Below, in pieces: positions 1 to 8,550 of a stretch of DNA of 40,842 nt (position 1 is its first letter; the number at the start of each line of letters is the position of its first letter). The position numbers and the translations under genes are program-made. The notes under the pieces are model-generated. The model was not told where the DNA came from. It did no database searches and saw only the letters and a program-made list of their open reading frames with translations. Source of the DNA: Catenulispora sp. MAP5-51 (GTDB lineage Bacteria; Actinomycetota; Actinomycetes; Streptomycetales; Catenulisporaceae); assembly GCF_041261205.1 (NCBI RefSeq), contig NZ_JBGCCH010000053.1, forward strand, positions 1 through 40,842. Reading direction: 5' to 3'.

Positions 1-90
1 AGAGCTACCTGGCCGGGCTCCAACTGCGGGGGGCTCTGATCTGGATACGCAGCCTCAAGCCAACCGCATGATCAGAACCTCAGACGCGGC

Positions 91-795
91 CTAGTTCACG
101 AACACCGGCGGGGTTCCAGGGATGCTCGATTCCACCACCGGCTGGTAGGTGAACGACATGAACTGCAACGGTCCGCCACACGGTCCGACGGGCCCGCCGA
201 CCAGCTGGATCCTCTGGTTGGCGACGATCAGCCGGTTCCCGGGGTTCGCGAAGTTCCCCTGGTAGATGCTGCCCACCGGCTGCCACACGCAGTTGAGCAC
301 GGCGCCCGGCACGGACTCCACAATCGTGAGCTGCACCGGCGCACCGGCCGGAACGAACTGGACGGGGAACCCGGCCGCGTCGTTGAACAGGACGTTGTTG
401 TTCGGAAGATTGTTCTCCGTCACGCTCAACACCGTCGACCCGGGAATGGTGGAGACGCACCCGCCGAACCCGAGGGCGGACAGCCTGGTCGTCGCGACCC
501 CCGGCGCCACCGGATTCCCCAGGACCTGCACCCCGATGTTCGACACCGAGCACCGAGTACCCACGGGACCGCCGGGGGCGGTGAGGAACGTGGCCTGGGT
601 CCCGGCCTGGAGGTTACCGGTCAGGACGTGACCGGGCGGCACATTGGGGCCACCCGGCCCCGGGGCACCGTAGGTGAGGACGTTGACCGGGGCGGCGGCG
701 GCCGGGGCTGCGGCCGCGGCGGCGGTCCCGACCACCGCCCCCGTGGCCAGCAGGGTCGCGGCCGCCGCTACGGCGAATGCCTTGAGACTGTGCAT
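91..795 (-). CDS. Small secreted protein, function unknown
   Basis: A 234-residue protein. It starts with a signal peptide: a short basic start (MHSLK), a hydrophobic Ala-rich core, and a likely AxA cleavage near residues 34-37. The mature part is rich in Gly, Pro, Val and Asn, has no membrane segment and holds four Cys (in GTRCS, GGCVS, LNCVW and GPCGG), which could form two disulfides after export. The ATG at 795 was chosen because an AGAGGT ribosome site lies about 7 bases upstream. The pattern, a beta-rich mature domain with paired Cys, resembles many anonymous secreted proteins of streptomycetes. I know of no assigned role. It is not obviously linked to the export operon 2.3 kb away. The ORF and secretion are well supported; the function is unknown. 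Confidence 0.8.
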   Translation of the reverse strand: MHSLKAFAVAAAATLLATGAVVGTAAAAAAPAAAAPVNVLTYGAPGPGGPNVPPGHVLTGNLQAGTQATFLTAPGGPVGTRCSVSNIGVQVLGNPVAPGVATTRLSALGFGGCVSTIPGSTVLSVTENNLPNNNVLFNDAAGFPVQFVPAGAPVQLTIVESVPGAVLNCVWQPVGSIYQGNFANPGNRLIVANQRIQLVGGPVGPCGGPLQFMSFTYQPVVESSIPGTPPVFVN

Positions 796-979
796 GTGCT
801 TCTACCTCTTTCTTGAGGGAGCTCCGCACTTGCTGCGAACCGAACGAGGTTCATCAGCATTCTGATTCACTTTGAGTCGATTGCCCATAGCGTCCCGGTG
901 GTCGCCGGCAGCTCATCGGTATCGGTGCTCTGAGCACGGCTCCTGGCGGCTGGCTGGTGCGCGCATGGTCTACGGGATC

Positions 980-1175
980 CGCCGGAGGCGCCCTTGACTG
1001 TCGCCTGTGACTGTGGCCTGTGACTGTCGCTTTTGATCTTGACTATCGCAGTAGACAGCACCACCTACCCAGACCATCAGCCGCCGACGCGTGATGAGCA
1101 CCGCCCCACGACCGCGCCACCAACGGATCCCGCAGACCATGCGCGAAGCCCTAAAAGCCTTCAAAAACCCACCCA
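980..1175 (+). repeat. Dispersed repeat, copy A (inverted partner near the right end)
   Basis: This stretch matches the reverse complement of about 40635-40815. The closest segments are 1114-1144 against 40661-40691 (31 bases, two differences) and the block CCGCCGGAGGCGC-CTTGACTGTCGCCT near 980-1005. In between lie short iterated units of TGACTGTCGC; copy A has about 12 more bases of them than copy B. The 796-1304 gap otherwise holds only the 5' region of the secreted-protein gene and nothing else I can assign. The minus strand of copy A and the plus strand of copy B can encode similar peptides (SRMVxGIRWWRG and GDSQxRLRR), but a frame change separates them. This could be a decayed coding relic or a non-coding repeat. 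Confidence 0.75.
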
Positions 1176-1304
1176 CCAACCGGACCAGCGCCCCCAACCC
1201 GACCCACGCATACATCAGGGCGCCTCTAAAGACGGTTCGTGGCTGGTTCGGCCGGGATCGCGCCGCTACCCTGGTCGCGGGCGTCGTGGAGAACAGGTTC
1301 GGGG

Positions 1305-1811
1305 GTGTTCGAGCTGAGTACCGTCAGTCGGTTGTTGGGCAGAGAGTTCAACGGGTACCTGCGAATCAGGCTGCCGCATGAGCTGGACTCCGTCGTCGTA
1401 AGCGTGGTGGAGGACTATCGGGGCGGCGCGGATGCCACACGGTCTCAGATCCTTGACCGGATCACTCCGCGTGTCGCCGGGGTGTTGTCTTGCTATGGCC
1501 AGCGGGCTGCCTCGATGGCCGTTCGAACCCAGTCTGTGGACATCCTGATGGGTGGGCTCATCGCCATGGGCTTGGCCGACGGCAGGCTCGAGGATTACCG
1601 AAGCAACTTGATTGTCCTGGCGGCGGTGAATCACAGTGCGGACGTGCTCGGCCGCAGCATGGGCGAGCTTCTCGATGTGGTCGGCCCGGACCTGCCCACC
1701 GGCGCGCAAGCGACGTTCCGCGACTTCGATGCACGTCAGCCCAGAGACAAGTCACTGCAAAGTATGGGCCTGCGCGTCATTGGCTCAGGCGACACCTTTC
1801 TGTACCGATAG
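1305..1811 (+). CDS. Hypothetical protein
   Basis: A reading frame of about 168 residues that I do not recognise. It is largely helical in composition, with no signal peptide, no membrane segment and no Cys-rich motif. The body contains conserved-looking acidic and hydrophobic stretches (VVEDYRGG, LMGGLIAMGLADGRLEDYR, ELLDVVGPDLP). I prefer the GTG at 1305 because the residues encoded upstream are Trp/Ser/Arg-rich and look untranslated; an alternative GTG at 1239 adds 22 residues. Neither start has a strong ribosome site. The gene is convergent with the broken dehydratase gene, whose end is 65 bases away. It is a plausible real gene from its length and codon use, but its function cannot be inferred. 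Confidence 0.5.
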   Translation: MFELSTVSRLLGREFNGYLRIRLPHELDSVVVSVVEDYRGGADATRSQILDRITPRVAGVLSCYGQRAASMAVRTQSVDILMGGLIAMGLADGRLEDYRSNLIVLAAVNHSADVLGRSMGELLDVVGPDLPTGAQATFRDFDARQPRDKSLQSMGLRVIGSGDTFLYR

Positions 1812-1876
1812 GGCCTGCCACGTCCATCGGCGTACCGCAATATACGGCGTAACGCAGATACCCGGTCAGAGGCGCC

Positions 1877-2824
1877 TCATAGTCTCAAATCGGCCGGATC
1901 GGTGTTGGCGCCGCACAGCACGACACCGATCCGCTCCCCGTCCCGCGGCACGTACGCACCCTCACGCAGCACCGCCAGCGCCGTCGCCGACCCGTGCTCG
2001 ACCACCAGCCGGTACCGGTCCCACAGGTGGCGCCGGGCCGCCACGATCGCGGCGTCGTCCACCACGGCCGAGCGCACGTTCGCGGTCAGGGCCTAGTTCA
2101 GCGCGGCCGCCGAGATCCGTGGCGCGCCGAGGGAGTCGGCCGCTATCGAGTCGACGTCGACGTCGCGGACCTCGTGCGCGTCCAGTGCGGCCCGCAAGGC
2201 CTGGCTGCCCTCGGGCTCGGCGCCGACGATGAGGAGGCCGTGCGGCTGGACGGACGCGGCGATCCCGGAGAACATCCCGCCGGCCCCGACGGCGACCACG
2301 ATGGTGTCCAGGTCCGGGAGCGTCTCGATCAGCTCCAGACCGGTGGTGCCGGCGCCGGCCGAGGTCAGGCGCTCGTCGTGGGTGTAGGCGTCGACGGCCC
2401 CGGATTCGGTGATGTAGTCCGCCGCGATCCGCTGCGCGTCGGTCTGTGAGGCACCGACGATCCGCACGTCCGCACCGTGGGCGCGCAGTCGCGCGGCCAT
2501 CGACGGCGCGGCGTTCTCGCCGAGGTAGGACCGGAGCGGAACCCCGTACCGCTGTGCGGCCCACGCGGCGCCGAGGTCGGCGTTGCGGCCGGTGGAGGTC
2601 ACCAGGCCGGCGGCCGGCATGGATCCGTCCTCCAGCAGCGCGGCCACGAGGTTGGCGGCGGCCCGCGCCTTGAAGGAACCCGTGTGCTGCAGGAACTCCA
2701 GCGCCAGGTGCACGCGCGCCCCCGGCACCGTCGCGGCGTCGGCGCGCAGGACGGTCAGGGGCCTGACGACGCCGGCCAGCCGATCGGCCGCCTTCGTGAG
2801 GTCCTCGGGTCCTGGTTCGTGCAT
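1877..2824 (-). pseudogene. Threonine/serine dehydratase-like PLP enzyme interrupted by an in-frame TAG
   Basis: Read through, this is a 316-codon frame for a fold-type II pyridoxal-phosphate enzyme (threonine/serine dehydratase or serine racemase group), which would deaminate or epimerise a hydroxy-amino acid. Residues 49-54 give the GSFKAR motif with the PLP-binding Lys52. A Gly-rich phosphate-binding loop (GAGGMFSG) sits near residue 167. An amber codon at 2093-2095 (codon 244) ends translation after ISAAALN. The next 71 codons in the same frame (ALTANVRSAVV onward, ending CGANTDPADLRL) are the expected C-terminal part of the family, so one base change, for example CAG to TAG, explains the break. 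ATG at 2824 has an AGAGGTGG site just upstream. A functional truncated protein, a recent pseudogene or a sequencing error all remain possible. Confidence 0.8.
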
Positions 2825-3130
2825 GTCCACCTCTTCGGGTCGGTGCTGGAAGGCCGAGTGATGCCCGATGTGGATCACGGTAGGGCCGGTCGACCGCGTG
2901 GCGATTGCGAGGCGATTGCACGGATAGCTCGGTATGGATCCGTCGGCGTGCATGAGCGCGCAGTCCGCACGGCCCGCCGCTCGCAGTCCGCCCGCCCCGC
3001 CGCGCGCAGCCGGGCACCGGCCGGTGTCCGATCGGGCAACCCTTCGGGCCGGAACACCAAAGCGGCCGCGTCGGCGCATAGCGTCGGCGTCGGCGTCGAG
3101 ATCCCCACTGCCAGAAGGCCACATCACCCT
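2825..3130. promoter_or_regulatory. Divergent intergenic region upstream of eccC
   Basis: These 306 bases separate the dehydratase-like gene (minus) from eccC (plus), so they probably carry the promoters for both. I see no consensus -35/-10 pair. The stretch at about 2959-2991 holds two copies of CGCAGTCCG 22 bases apart in a GC-rich run. An AGAAGG at about 3114-3119 may serve eccC. No gene is supported here. Confidence 0.3.
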
Positions 3131-6100
3131 ATGGGCACCATCATCGTGAAGCGGCCTCCGCGTGTGGCCGCACCTGCGCTGCCGGAGGGGCAGGTGGAGT
3201 TGGCCGAGCCGCCGGTGCTCGGCGAGCCGGCCACCGCCGATCTGGGGTCGATGCTGGGCATGATGCCGATGGCCCTGGGGATGGGGACCATGGCCCTGAT
3301 GTTCTCGGCGGCCAAGGGGTCGACGAGTACGTACCTGATGTCCGGCATGATGGGCGGCTCCATGGTCTTCATGGGGCTGGGGCAGGTCGGGCGGCAGGGT
3401 CTGGACCGCAAGCGGCGGATGCGCGCCGAGCGTCGTGACTACCTGCGCTATCTGGCGCAGTTGCGGCGGCAGGCGCTGGAGGCGGCCGAGGCGCAGCGGG
3501 CGGCGGTGGGTTGGGACCATCCGGATCCGGCCGCGCTGTGGTCGCTGGCCGTCGGGCCCCGGCTGTGGGAGCGGCGCGGTACGCATGACGACTTCGCCCG
3601 CGTGCGCATCGGGCTCGGCGAGCGCCGGGCCGCGCTGGAGTTCGTGCCGCCGCAGACCAAGCCGATCGAAGACCTCGAACCACTCTGCGCGATCTCCCTG
3701 CGCCGCTTCAGCCGGGCCCACCAGACGGTGGCCGGGGTGCCGATCGCGCTGGGGCTGCGCAACTTCACCTCCGTGGAGTTCGCCGGGGACGGCGCGGCGG
3801 CCCTGGGCCTGATGCGCTCGATGCTCGGCCAGCTGGCGGTCTTCCACTCGCCGGACGAGCTGCGCATCGCCGTGCTCACCGACGAGCCCGGCCTGGCCGA
3901 GTGGGACTGGGTCAAGTGGCTCCCGCACGCCGCGCACCCCCAGCGCGAGGACGCCGCCGGCCCGCTGGCCCTGGTCACCACCGACCACGACACCCTCGTG
4001 GACCTGCTCGGCCCCGAGGTCGACGAGCGCGGCGAGCACGACCGGGCCGCGGTGCCCGGGGTCGCAGAGCCCTTCGTCGTGGTGGTCGCGCACCGCACCG
4101 CGCTGCCCGGCACCTCCCGGCTGCTGGGCTCGGGCCTGCGCAACACAGTGCTCTTCGACGCCACCGGCGCGATGACCGGCGGACCGAAAGTGTTGCGCCT
4201 GCACATGAACGAGGGCTGTGTCGACTTCCCGGTGGGGGACGACACCGCCCAGGCCGACGCCGACACCCTGACCCCGGGCGCGGCCCTGTCGCTGGCCCGC
4301 GTACTGGCGCCGTTCCGCACCGGCGGCGCGGTGGACCTCACCGACAAGCCGCTGGAGAGCGACTTCGAGCTCACCACGCTGCTGGGCATCCGCAACCCGC
4401 GTGCCTTCGACGTGGCGGCCAAGTGGCGCCCGCGGGCCGTGCAGGCGGCGCGGCTGCGGGTGCCGATCGGCGTCACCGAGGCCGGCGAGGTCGTCGAGCT
4501 GGACCTGAAGGAGTCCGCGCAGGGCGGCATGGGCCCGCACGGCCTGCTGATCGGCGCCACCGGCTCCGGCAAGAGCGAGCTGCTGCGCACCCTGATCGTC
4601 GGGCTGGCCGCGACCCACTCCTCCGAGGTCCTGAACCTGGTGCTGGTGGACTTCAAGGGCGGCGCGACGTTCATGCACATGGACCGCCTGCCGCACACCT
4701 CGGCGGTGATCACGAACCTGGCCGGGGAGCTGCACCTGGTGGACCGGATGCAGGACTCGCTCAACGGCGAGGTGATCCGGCGCCAGGAGTTGCTGCGGGA
4801 GAGCGGCTACTCCTCCCAGTTCGACTACGAGAAGGCCCGCGCCGGCGGCGCCCGGCTGGCCCCGCTGCCCTCACTGCTGGTGGTCGTCGACGAGTTCTCC
4901 GAACTGCTGGCCAGCAAGCCGGAGTTCATCGAGCTGTTCGTGACGATCGGCCGTGTCGGGCGCAGCCTTGGCGTGCACCTGCTGCTGGCCTCCCAGCGCC
5001 TGGACGAGGGCCGCATCCACCGGGTCGAGGGGCACCTGTCCTACCGGGTCGCGCTGCGGACGTTCTCCTCGATGGAGTCGCGCAGCGTCATCGGCGTGTC
5101 CAGCGCGTACGAGCTGCCCTCGGCCCCGGGCAACGGCTACCTCAAGATCGACACGACGAACCTGGTGCGGTTCAAGGCGGCCTACGTCTCAGGGCCCTGT
5201 CCGGCCACGCCCGAGACGGCCGGCGCCGGCGACCCCGCGGACGCGGTCGCCGCCGAGGTCGCGGAGTTCGGCGTGGGCCGGCCTCAGCCCCGGCTGACTC
5301 CGGCGAGCCCCTTGCCGTCCATCGCAGCCCCCGAAGTAACCCCGGAAACCGACCCGGCAGCCGCCGAAGACGCCGACAGCCTCCTGGAAGTCCTCGTCGA
5401 CCGCCTCGCCGACGCCGGCCCCCCGGCCCGCCAGGTCTGGCTCCCGCCGCTGACCAGCGCGGCGAGCCTGGACGAGCTGCTGCCCGGCATCGTCCCGGAC
5501 CCGGCGCGCGGCCTGCACGCCACCGGCTATCCGGCGCTGGGCGCGCTGCGGGTCCCGGTCGGCATCGTCGACCGGCCCTACGAGCAGTCCCGGGAGCTGC
5601 TGGTCGCGGACCTGATGGGCGCCGAGGGCCACGTCGGCATCGCCGGGGCGCCGCAGAGCGGCAAGTCGACCCTGCTGCGTACCCTGATGCTCTCCCTGGC
5701 GCTCACCCACACCCCGCGCGACGTCCAGTTCTTCTGCCTGGACTTCGGCGGCGGCCTGGTCTCCACCGCGGGCCTGCCGCACGTCGGCTCCACCGGCACC
5801 CGCCTGGACCGCGACCGCGTGCTGCGCACCGTGGAGGAGGTCGCGGCGCTGATCGAGGTGCGCGAGGCCCGCTTCGCCGAGCTCGGCCTGGAGTCGATGG
5901 CCGCCTACCGCGCGGCCCGGGCGCGCGGGGACTTCGAGGACCCCTTCGGCGACCTGTTCCTGGTCATCGACGGCTGGGCCACGCTGCGCCAGGACTTCGA
6001 GGACCTGGAGGCGCGGGTCAACGACATCGCCGCGCGCGGCCTGTCCTTCGGCGTGCACCTGGCCGCCGCCGCGGTGCGCTGGTCGGAGTTCCGGCCCAGG

Positions 6101-7102
6101 CTTCGCGACCTGTTCGGCACGAAGCTGGAGCTGCGCCTGGGCGACCCGATGGAGTCCGAGATCGGCAGCCGGCCGGCCGGCACCGTGCCGCAGCAGAGCG
6201 GCCGCGGCCTGACCAAGTCCGGGCACCACTTCCTGGCCGCCCTGCCGCGCCTGGACGGCGCCGCCGGAACCGAGGACCTGACCACCGCCACCAAGACCGC
6301 CGCCGGCGAGCTCGACCTGTTCTGGACCGGGCCGCGCGCGCCGGGCGTGCGCATGCTGCCGACCCGGCTGCCGGCCGACCGGCTGCCCGCCCCGACCGGC
6401 GACCTGCGCATGTGCCTGGGCTGGGACGAGAAGCGTCTGCAGCCGGTGTGGCACGACTTCGAGAACTCCCCGAACCTGCTGGTGTTCGGCGACGACCAGA
6501 CCGGCAAGACCAACGCGCTGCGCCTGGCCATCAAGGCGATCACCGGCCGGTACACCCCGACCGAGGCCCGGATCCTGCTCGGCGACCCCGGCCGCGGGCT
6601 GCACCAGATGGTGCCCGAGGAGTACCGCGTCGGATACGCCGTCGACACCGACTCCCTGGCCTCCCTGGCCGGCAGCGCCGCGGTGTCGATGACGGCACGC
6701 CTGCCCGGCCCGGACGTCACCCCCGAGCAGCTGCAACGCCGCGACTGGTGGCACGGGCCCAAGCTGTTCGTCGTCATCGACGACTACGACCTGTTCACCA
6801 CCGGCAACGGCGCCGGCGGCCCGATGGGTCCGCTGGTGCGGCTGCTCGGCAGCAGCGCGCACATCGGGCTGCGCATCGTGCTCGCGCGCAGTGCCTCCGG
6901 CGCCATGCGGGCCATGATGGACCCCGTTCTGCGCCGGCTGTGGGAGCTGAACACCCCGGCCGTGCTGCTCTCCTACCCGAAGGAGGAGGGCAAGTTCATC
7001 GGCGAGGCCAAGCCCCGCTCCCTGCCGCCGGGCCGCGCCCAGCTGGTCACCCGCCGCGACATCCGGCTGATCCAGACCGGCCTGGTCGGCCTCGACTCCT
7101 GA
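3131..7102 (+). CDS. eccC: Type VII secretion FtsK/SpoIIIE-family ATPase EccC
   Basis: A 1323-residue membrane ATPase, the motor and substrate-recognition subunit of an ESX/type VII secretion system. The N-terminus (MGTIIVKRPPR, then a Pro/Glu stretch) and two hydrophobic segments (about residues 42-85, Met-rich) match EccC, which fixes the ATG at 3131. Three FtsK-type ATPase domains follow. D1 has Walker A GATGSGKS (475-482) and Walker B with the Asp-Glu pair D587-E588. D2 has GAPQSGKS (839-846) and a Walker B ending D947-G948. D3 has GDDQTGKT (1120-1127) and D1217-D1218. Only D1 keeps the catalytic Glu, as is usual for EccC, where D2 and D3 bind substrate signals and regulate. The length is typical of a fused EccCa-EccCb. 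It is the first gene of the operon; eccD follows after 23 bases. Confidence 0.97.
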   Translation: MGTIIVKRPPRVAAPALPEGQVELAEPPVLGEPATADLGSMLGMMPMALGMGTMALMFSAAKGSTSTYLMSGMMGGSMVFMGLGQVGRQGLDRKRRMRAERRDYLRYLAQLRRQALEAAEAQRAAVGWDHPDPAALWSLAVGPRLWERRGTHDDFARVRIGLGERRAALEFVPPQTKPIEDLEPLCAISLRRFSRAHQTVAGVPIALGLRNFTSVEFAGDGAAALGLMRSMLGQLAVFHSPDELRIAVLTDEPGLAEWDWVKWLPHAAHPQREDAAGPLALVTTDHDTLVDLLGPEVDERGEHDRAAVPGVAEPFVVVVAHRTALPGTSRLLGSGLRNTVLFDATGAMTGGPKVLRLHMNEGCVDFPVGDDTAQADADTLTPGAALSLARVLAPFRTGGAVDLTDKPLESDFELTTLLGIRNPRAFDVAAKWRPRAVQAARLRVPIGVTEAGEVVELDLKESAQGGMGPHGLLIGATGSGKSELLRTLIVGLAATHSSEVLNLVLVDFKGGATFMHMDRLPHTSAVITNLAGELHLVDRMQDSLNGEVIRRQELLRESGYSSQFDYEKARAGGARLAPLPSLLVVVDEFSELLASKPEFIELFVTIGRVGRSLGVHLLLASQRLDEGRIHRVEGHLSYRVALRTFSSMESRSVIGVSSAYELPSAPGNGYLKIDTTNLVRFKAAYVSGPCPATPETAGAGDPADAVAAEVAEFGVGRPQPRLTPASPLPSIAAPEVTPETDPAAAEDADSLLEVLVDRLADAGPPARQVWLPPLTSAASLDELLPGIVPDPARGLHATGYPALGALRVPVGIVDRPYEQSRELLVADLMGAEGHVGIAGAPQSGKSTLLRTLMLSLALTHTPRDVQFFCLDFGGGLVSTAGLPHVGSTGTRLDRDRVLRTVEEVAALIEVREARFAELGLESMAAYRAARARGDFEDPFGDLFLVIDGWATLRQDFEDLEARVNDIAARGLSFGVHLAAAAVRWSEFRPRLRDLFGTKLELRLGDPMESEIGSRPAGTVPQQSGRGLTKSGHHFLAALPRLDGAAGTEDLTTATKTAAGELDLFWTGPRAPGVRMLPTRLPADRLPAPTGDLRMCLGWDEKRLQPVWHDFENSPNLLVFGDDQTGKTNALRLAIKAITGRYTPTEARILLGDPGRGLHQMVPEEYRVGYAVDTDSLASLAGSAAVSMTARLPGPDVTPEQLQRRDWWHGPKLFVVIDDYDLFTTGNGAGGPMGPLVRLLGSSAHIGLRIVLARSASGAMRAMMDPVLRRLWELNTPAVLLSYPKEEGKFIGEAKPRSLPPGRAQLVTRRDIRLIQTGLVGLDS

Positions 7103-7125
7103 CAGCCTTGAGAGAGCAGACCTGA

Positions 7126-8541
7126 ATGAACGCCGCTGCCCCCACCGCCGGCGCCGCCACGCCCCGGCTCGCCCCTGGCGGGACAGACCAATGCCGCATC
7201 ACCGTGGCCGGCCCCGAACGCCGGGTCGACCTCGCCATCCCGGCGAGCGCGACGGTCGGCGAGCTGCTGCCGGTCATGGTCCGGCACACCGCCGGGCCCG
7301 ACGCCGCCGACCGGGCGTGGGTGCTGCAACGGCTCGGCGGGGCCGTGCTCGACTTCGGCGCCACCGCCGAATCCCTCGACCTGCACGAGGGCGAGGTGCT
7401 GTATCTGAGCCCGCAGAGCACGCCGCTGCCGGAGTTCGACTTCGACGACGTGAGCGTCGGCGTCGCGCACGCGGTCACGGCGCGCGCCGACCGGTGGCGC
7501 CCGGCCTTCAGCAGGGTGCTGTTGGTGGCGGTCTCGGCCTTGGCGGCGGCCGCGTTCGCGATCGGTGTCGCCGGAGTTCATACGGTCTCCACGCGGATCA
7601 CGCTGTACGCGCTGGCCTGCGTGCTGCTCGCGGCCGGGGCCGTGGTGCAGAACCGGCGCGGCACCGACCGGATCGGCCCCACGGTCGTCGGGCTCGGCGC
7701 CTGCTGGTTCGCCGCGCTGGCCGGGTTCGCCGCCCGGCACGGGGTCCACGGGCTGTTCACCGTGGACCGCCAGGCCCTGATGATCACCGGCTGCACGGTC
7801 GCGGCGGTCGCGATCGGCGTCGCGGTCGGCGGCCGGCTGCCCACCGGTGCGTTCGGCGCGGTGGCCGCGACCGGGGTGTGCGCCGCCGGCGGTGCGGCGC
7901 TGGCCACGGCGTTCGGCGCGAGCGCCACGGCGATCGCCGCGATCCTGGCGGTGGTGCTGTTCGCGGCCACGACGGTCAACCTGCGGATCGCGCTGCGCGT
8001 GGCCCGGCTGCGGGTCGCGTTGCTTCCACGCACCGCCGAGGAGCTTCAGCAGGACATCGATCCGGTGCCCGAAGCCCAGGTCACGAAGCAGACCGGACGC
8101 GCGGTGGCGCATCTGGACGCGCTGTTCATCACCTGCGCGCTGGTCTACGGCGCGGCCTTCGTCCAGCTGGTGCGCCAGCCGGGCTGGGCCGGGATGACGC
8201 TGGCGGCGGCGTTGGGCGTCGCGGTGCTGCTGCGGGCCCGAGGCTTGAACCTGGCCTGGCAGCGCGTGCCGCTGGCGCTGGCCGGGACGGCCGGGCTGGC
8301 GCTGGTGGCGCTGAAGGTGATCTCGGGTCTGGGTTCGTCCGGGCGCACGCCGGGCTTGCTGGTGCTGTTGCTGTGCGCCGTCGGGCTGCTGGCCGCCTCC
8401 GGCGAGCTGCCCGGACGGCGTCTGCTCCCGATCTGGGGCCAGCTCGCCGACAACCTGGAGCTGCTCAGCTCCCTGGCCCTGCTTCCGTTGCTGCTCCAGG
8501 TGTTCCACGTCTATGCCCACTTCCGGGCGCTCATCAAGTAG
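7126..8541 (+). CDS. eccD: Type VII secretion integral membrane protein EccD
   Basis: A 471-residue polytopic membrane protein. Residues about 20-100 form the ubiquitin-like (YukD) cytosolic domain typical of EccD (CRITVAGPERRVDLAIP, ending GEVLYLSP). After it I count eleven hydrophobic segments between about residue 130 and the C-terminus, the number expected for an EccD protomer. EccD dimers form the large lipid-lined chamber of the ESX inner-membrane complex and anchor EccC and EccB. The order eccC-eccD-eccB is compact, with 23 bases before and 9 bases after, so one transcript is likely. Nothing in the sequence looks damaged. Confidence 0.95.
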   Translation: MNAAAPTAGAATPRLAPGGTDQCRITVAGPERRVDLAIPASATVGELLPVMVRHTAGPDAADRAWVLQRLGGAVLDFGATAESLDLHEGEVLYLSPQSTPLPEFDFDDVSVGVAHAVTARADRWRPAFSRVLLVAVSALAAAAFAIGVAGVHTVSTRITLYALACVLLAAGAVVQNRRGTDRIGPTVVGLGACWFAALAGFAARHGVHGLFTVDRQALMITGCTVAAVAIGVAVGGRLPTGAFGAVAATGVCAAGGAALATAFGASATAIAAILAVVLFAATTVNLRIALRVARLRVALLPRTAEELQQDIDPVPEAQVTKQTGRAVAHLDALFITCALVYGAAFVQLVRQPGWAGMTLAAALGVAVLLRARGLNLAWQRVPLALAGTAGLALVALKVISGLGSSGRTPGLLVLLLCAVGLLAASGELPGRRLLPIWGQLADNLELLSSLALLPLLLQVFHVYAHFRALIK

Positions 8542-8550
8542 GGCGGCCGC

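Noticed and set aside
3-72. Possible C-terminal end of a plus-strand gene entering from the left edge (ends LKPTA, stop at 70-72)
   Set aside because: Only about 22 codons are visible and a second frame is equally open, so no protein can be assigned.
980-1215. Minus-strand small protein with YCDSQDQ within repeat copy A
   Set aside because: The matching strand of copy B does not keep one continuous frame, so a current coding function is not supported.
1239-1304. Upstream GTG start for the 1305 gene
   Set aside because: The extra 22 residues are Trp/Ser/Arg-rich, have no ribosome site before them, and look non-coding. It is kept only as an alternative.
3901-7125. Plus-strand Arg/Pro/Gly-rich frame overlapping eccC
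   Set aside because: It is a shifted frame of eccC. Its composition is typical of out-of-frame GC-rich DNA and it lacks any motif.
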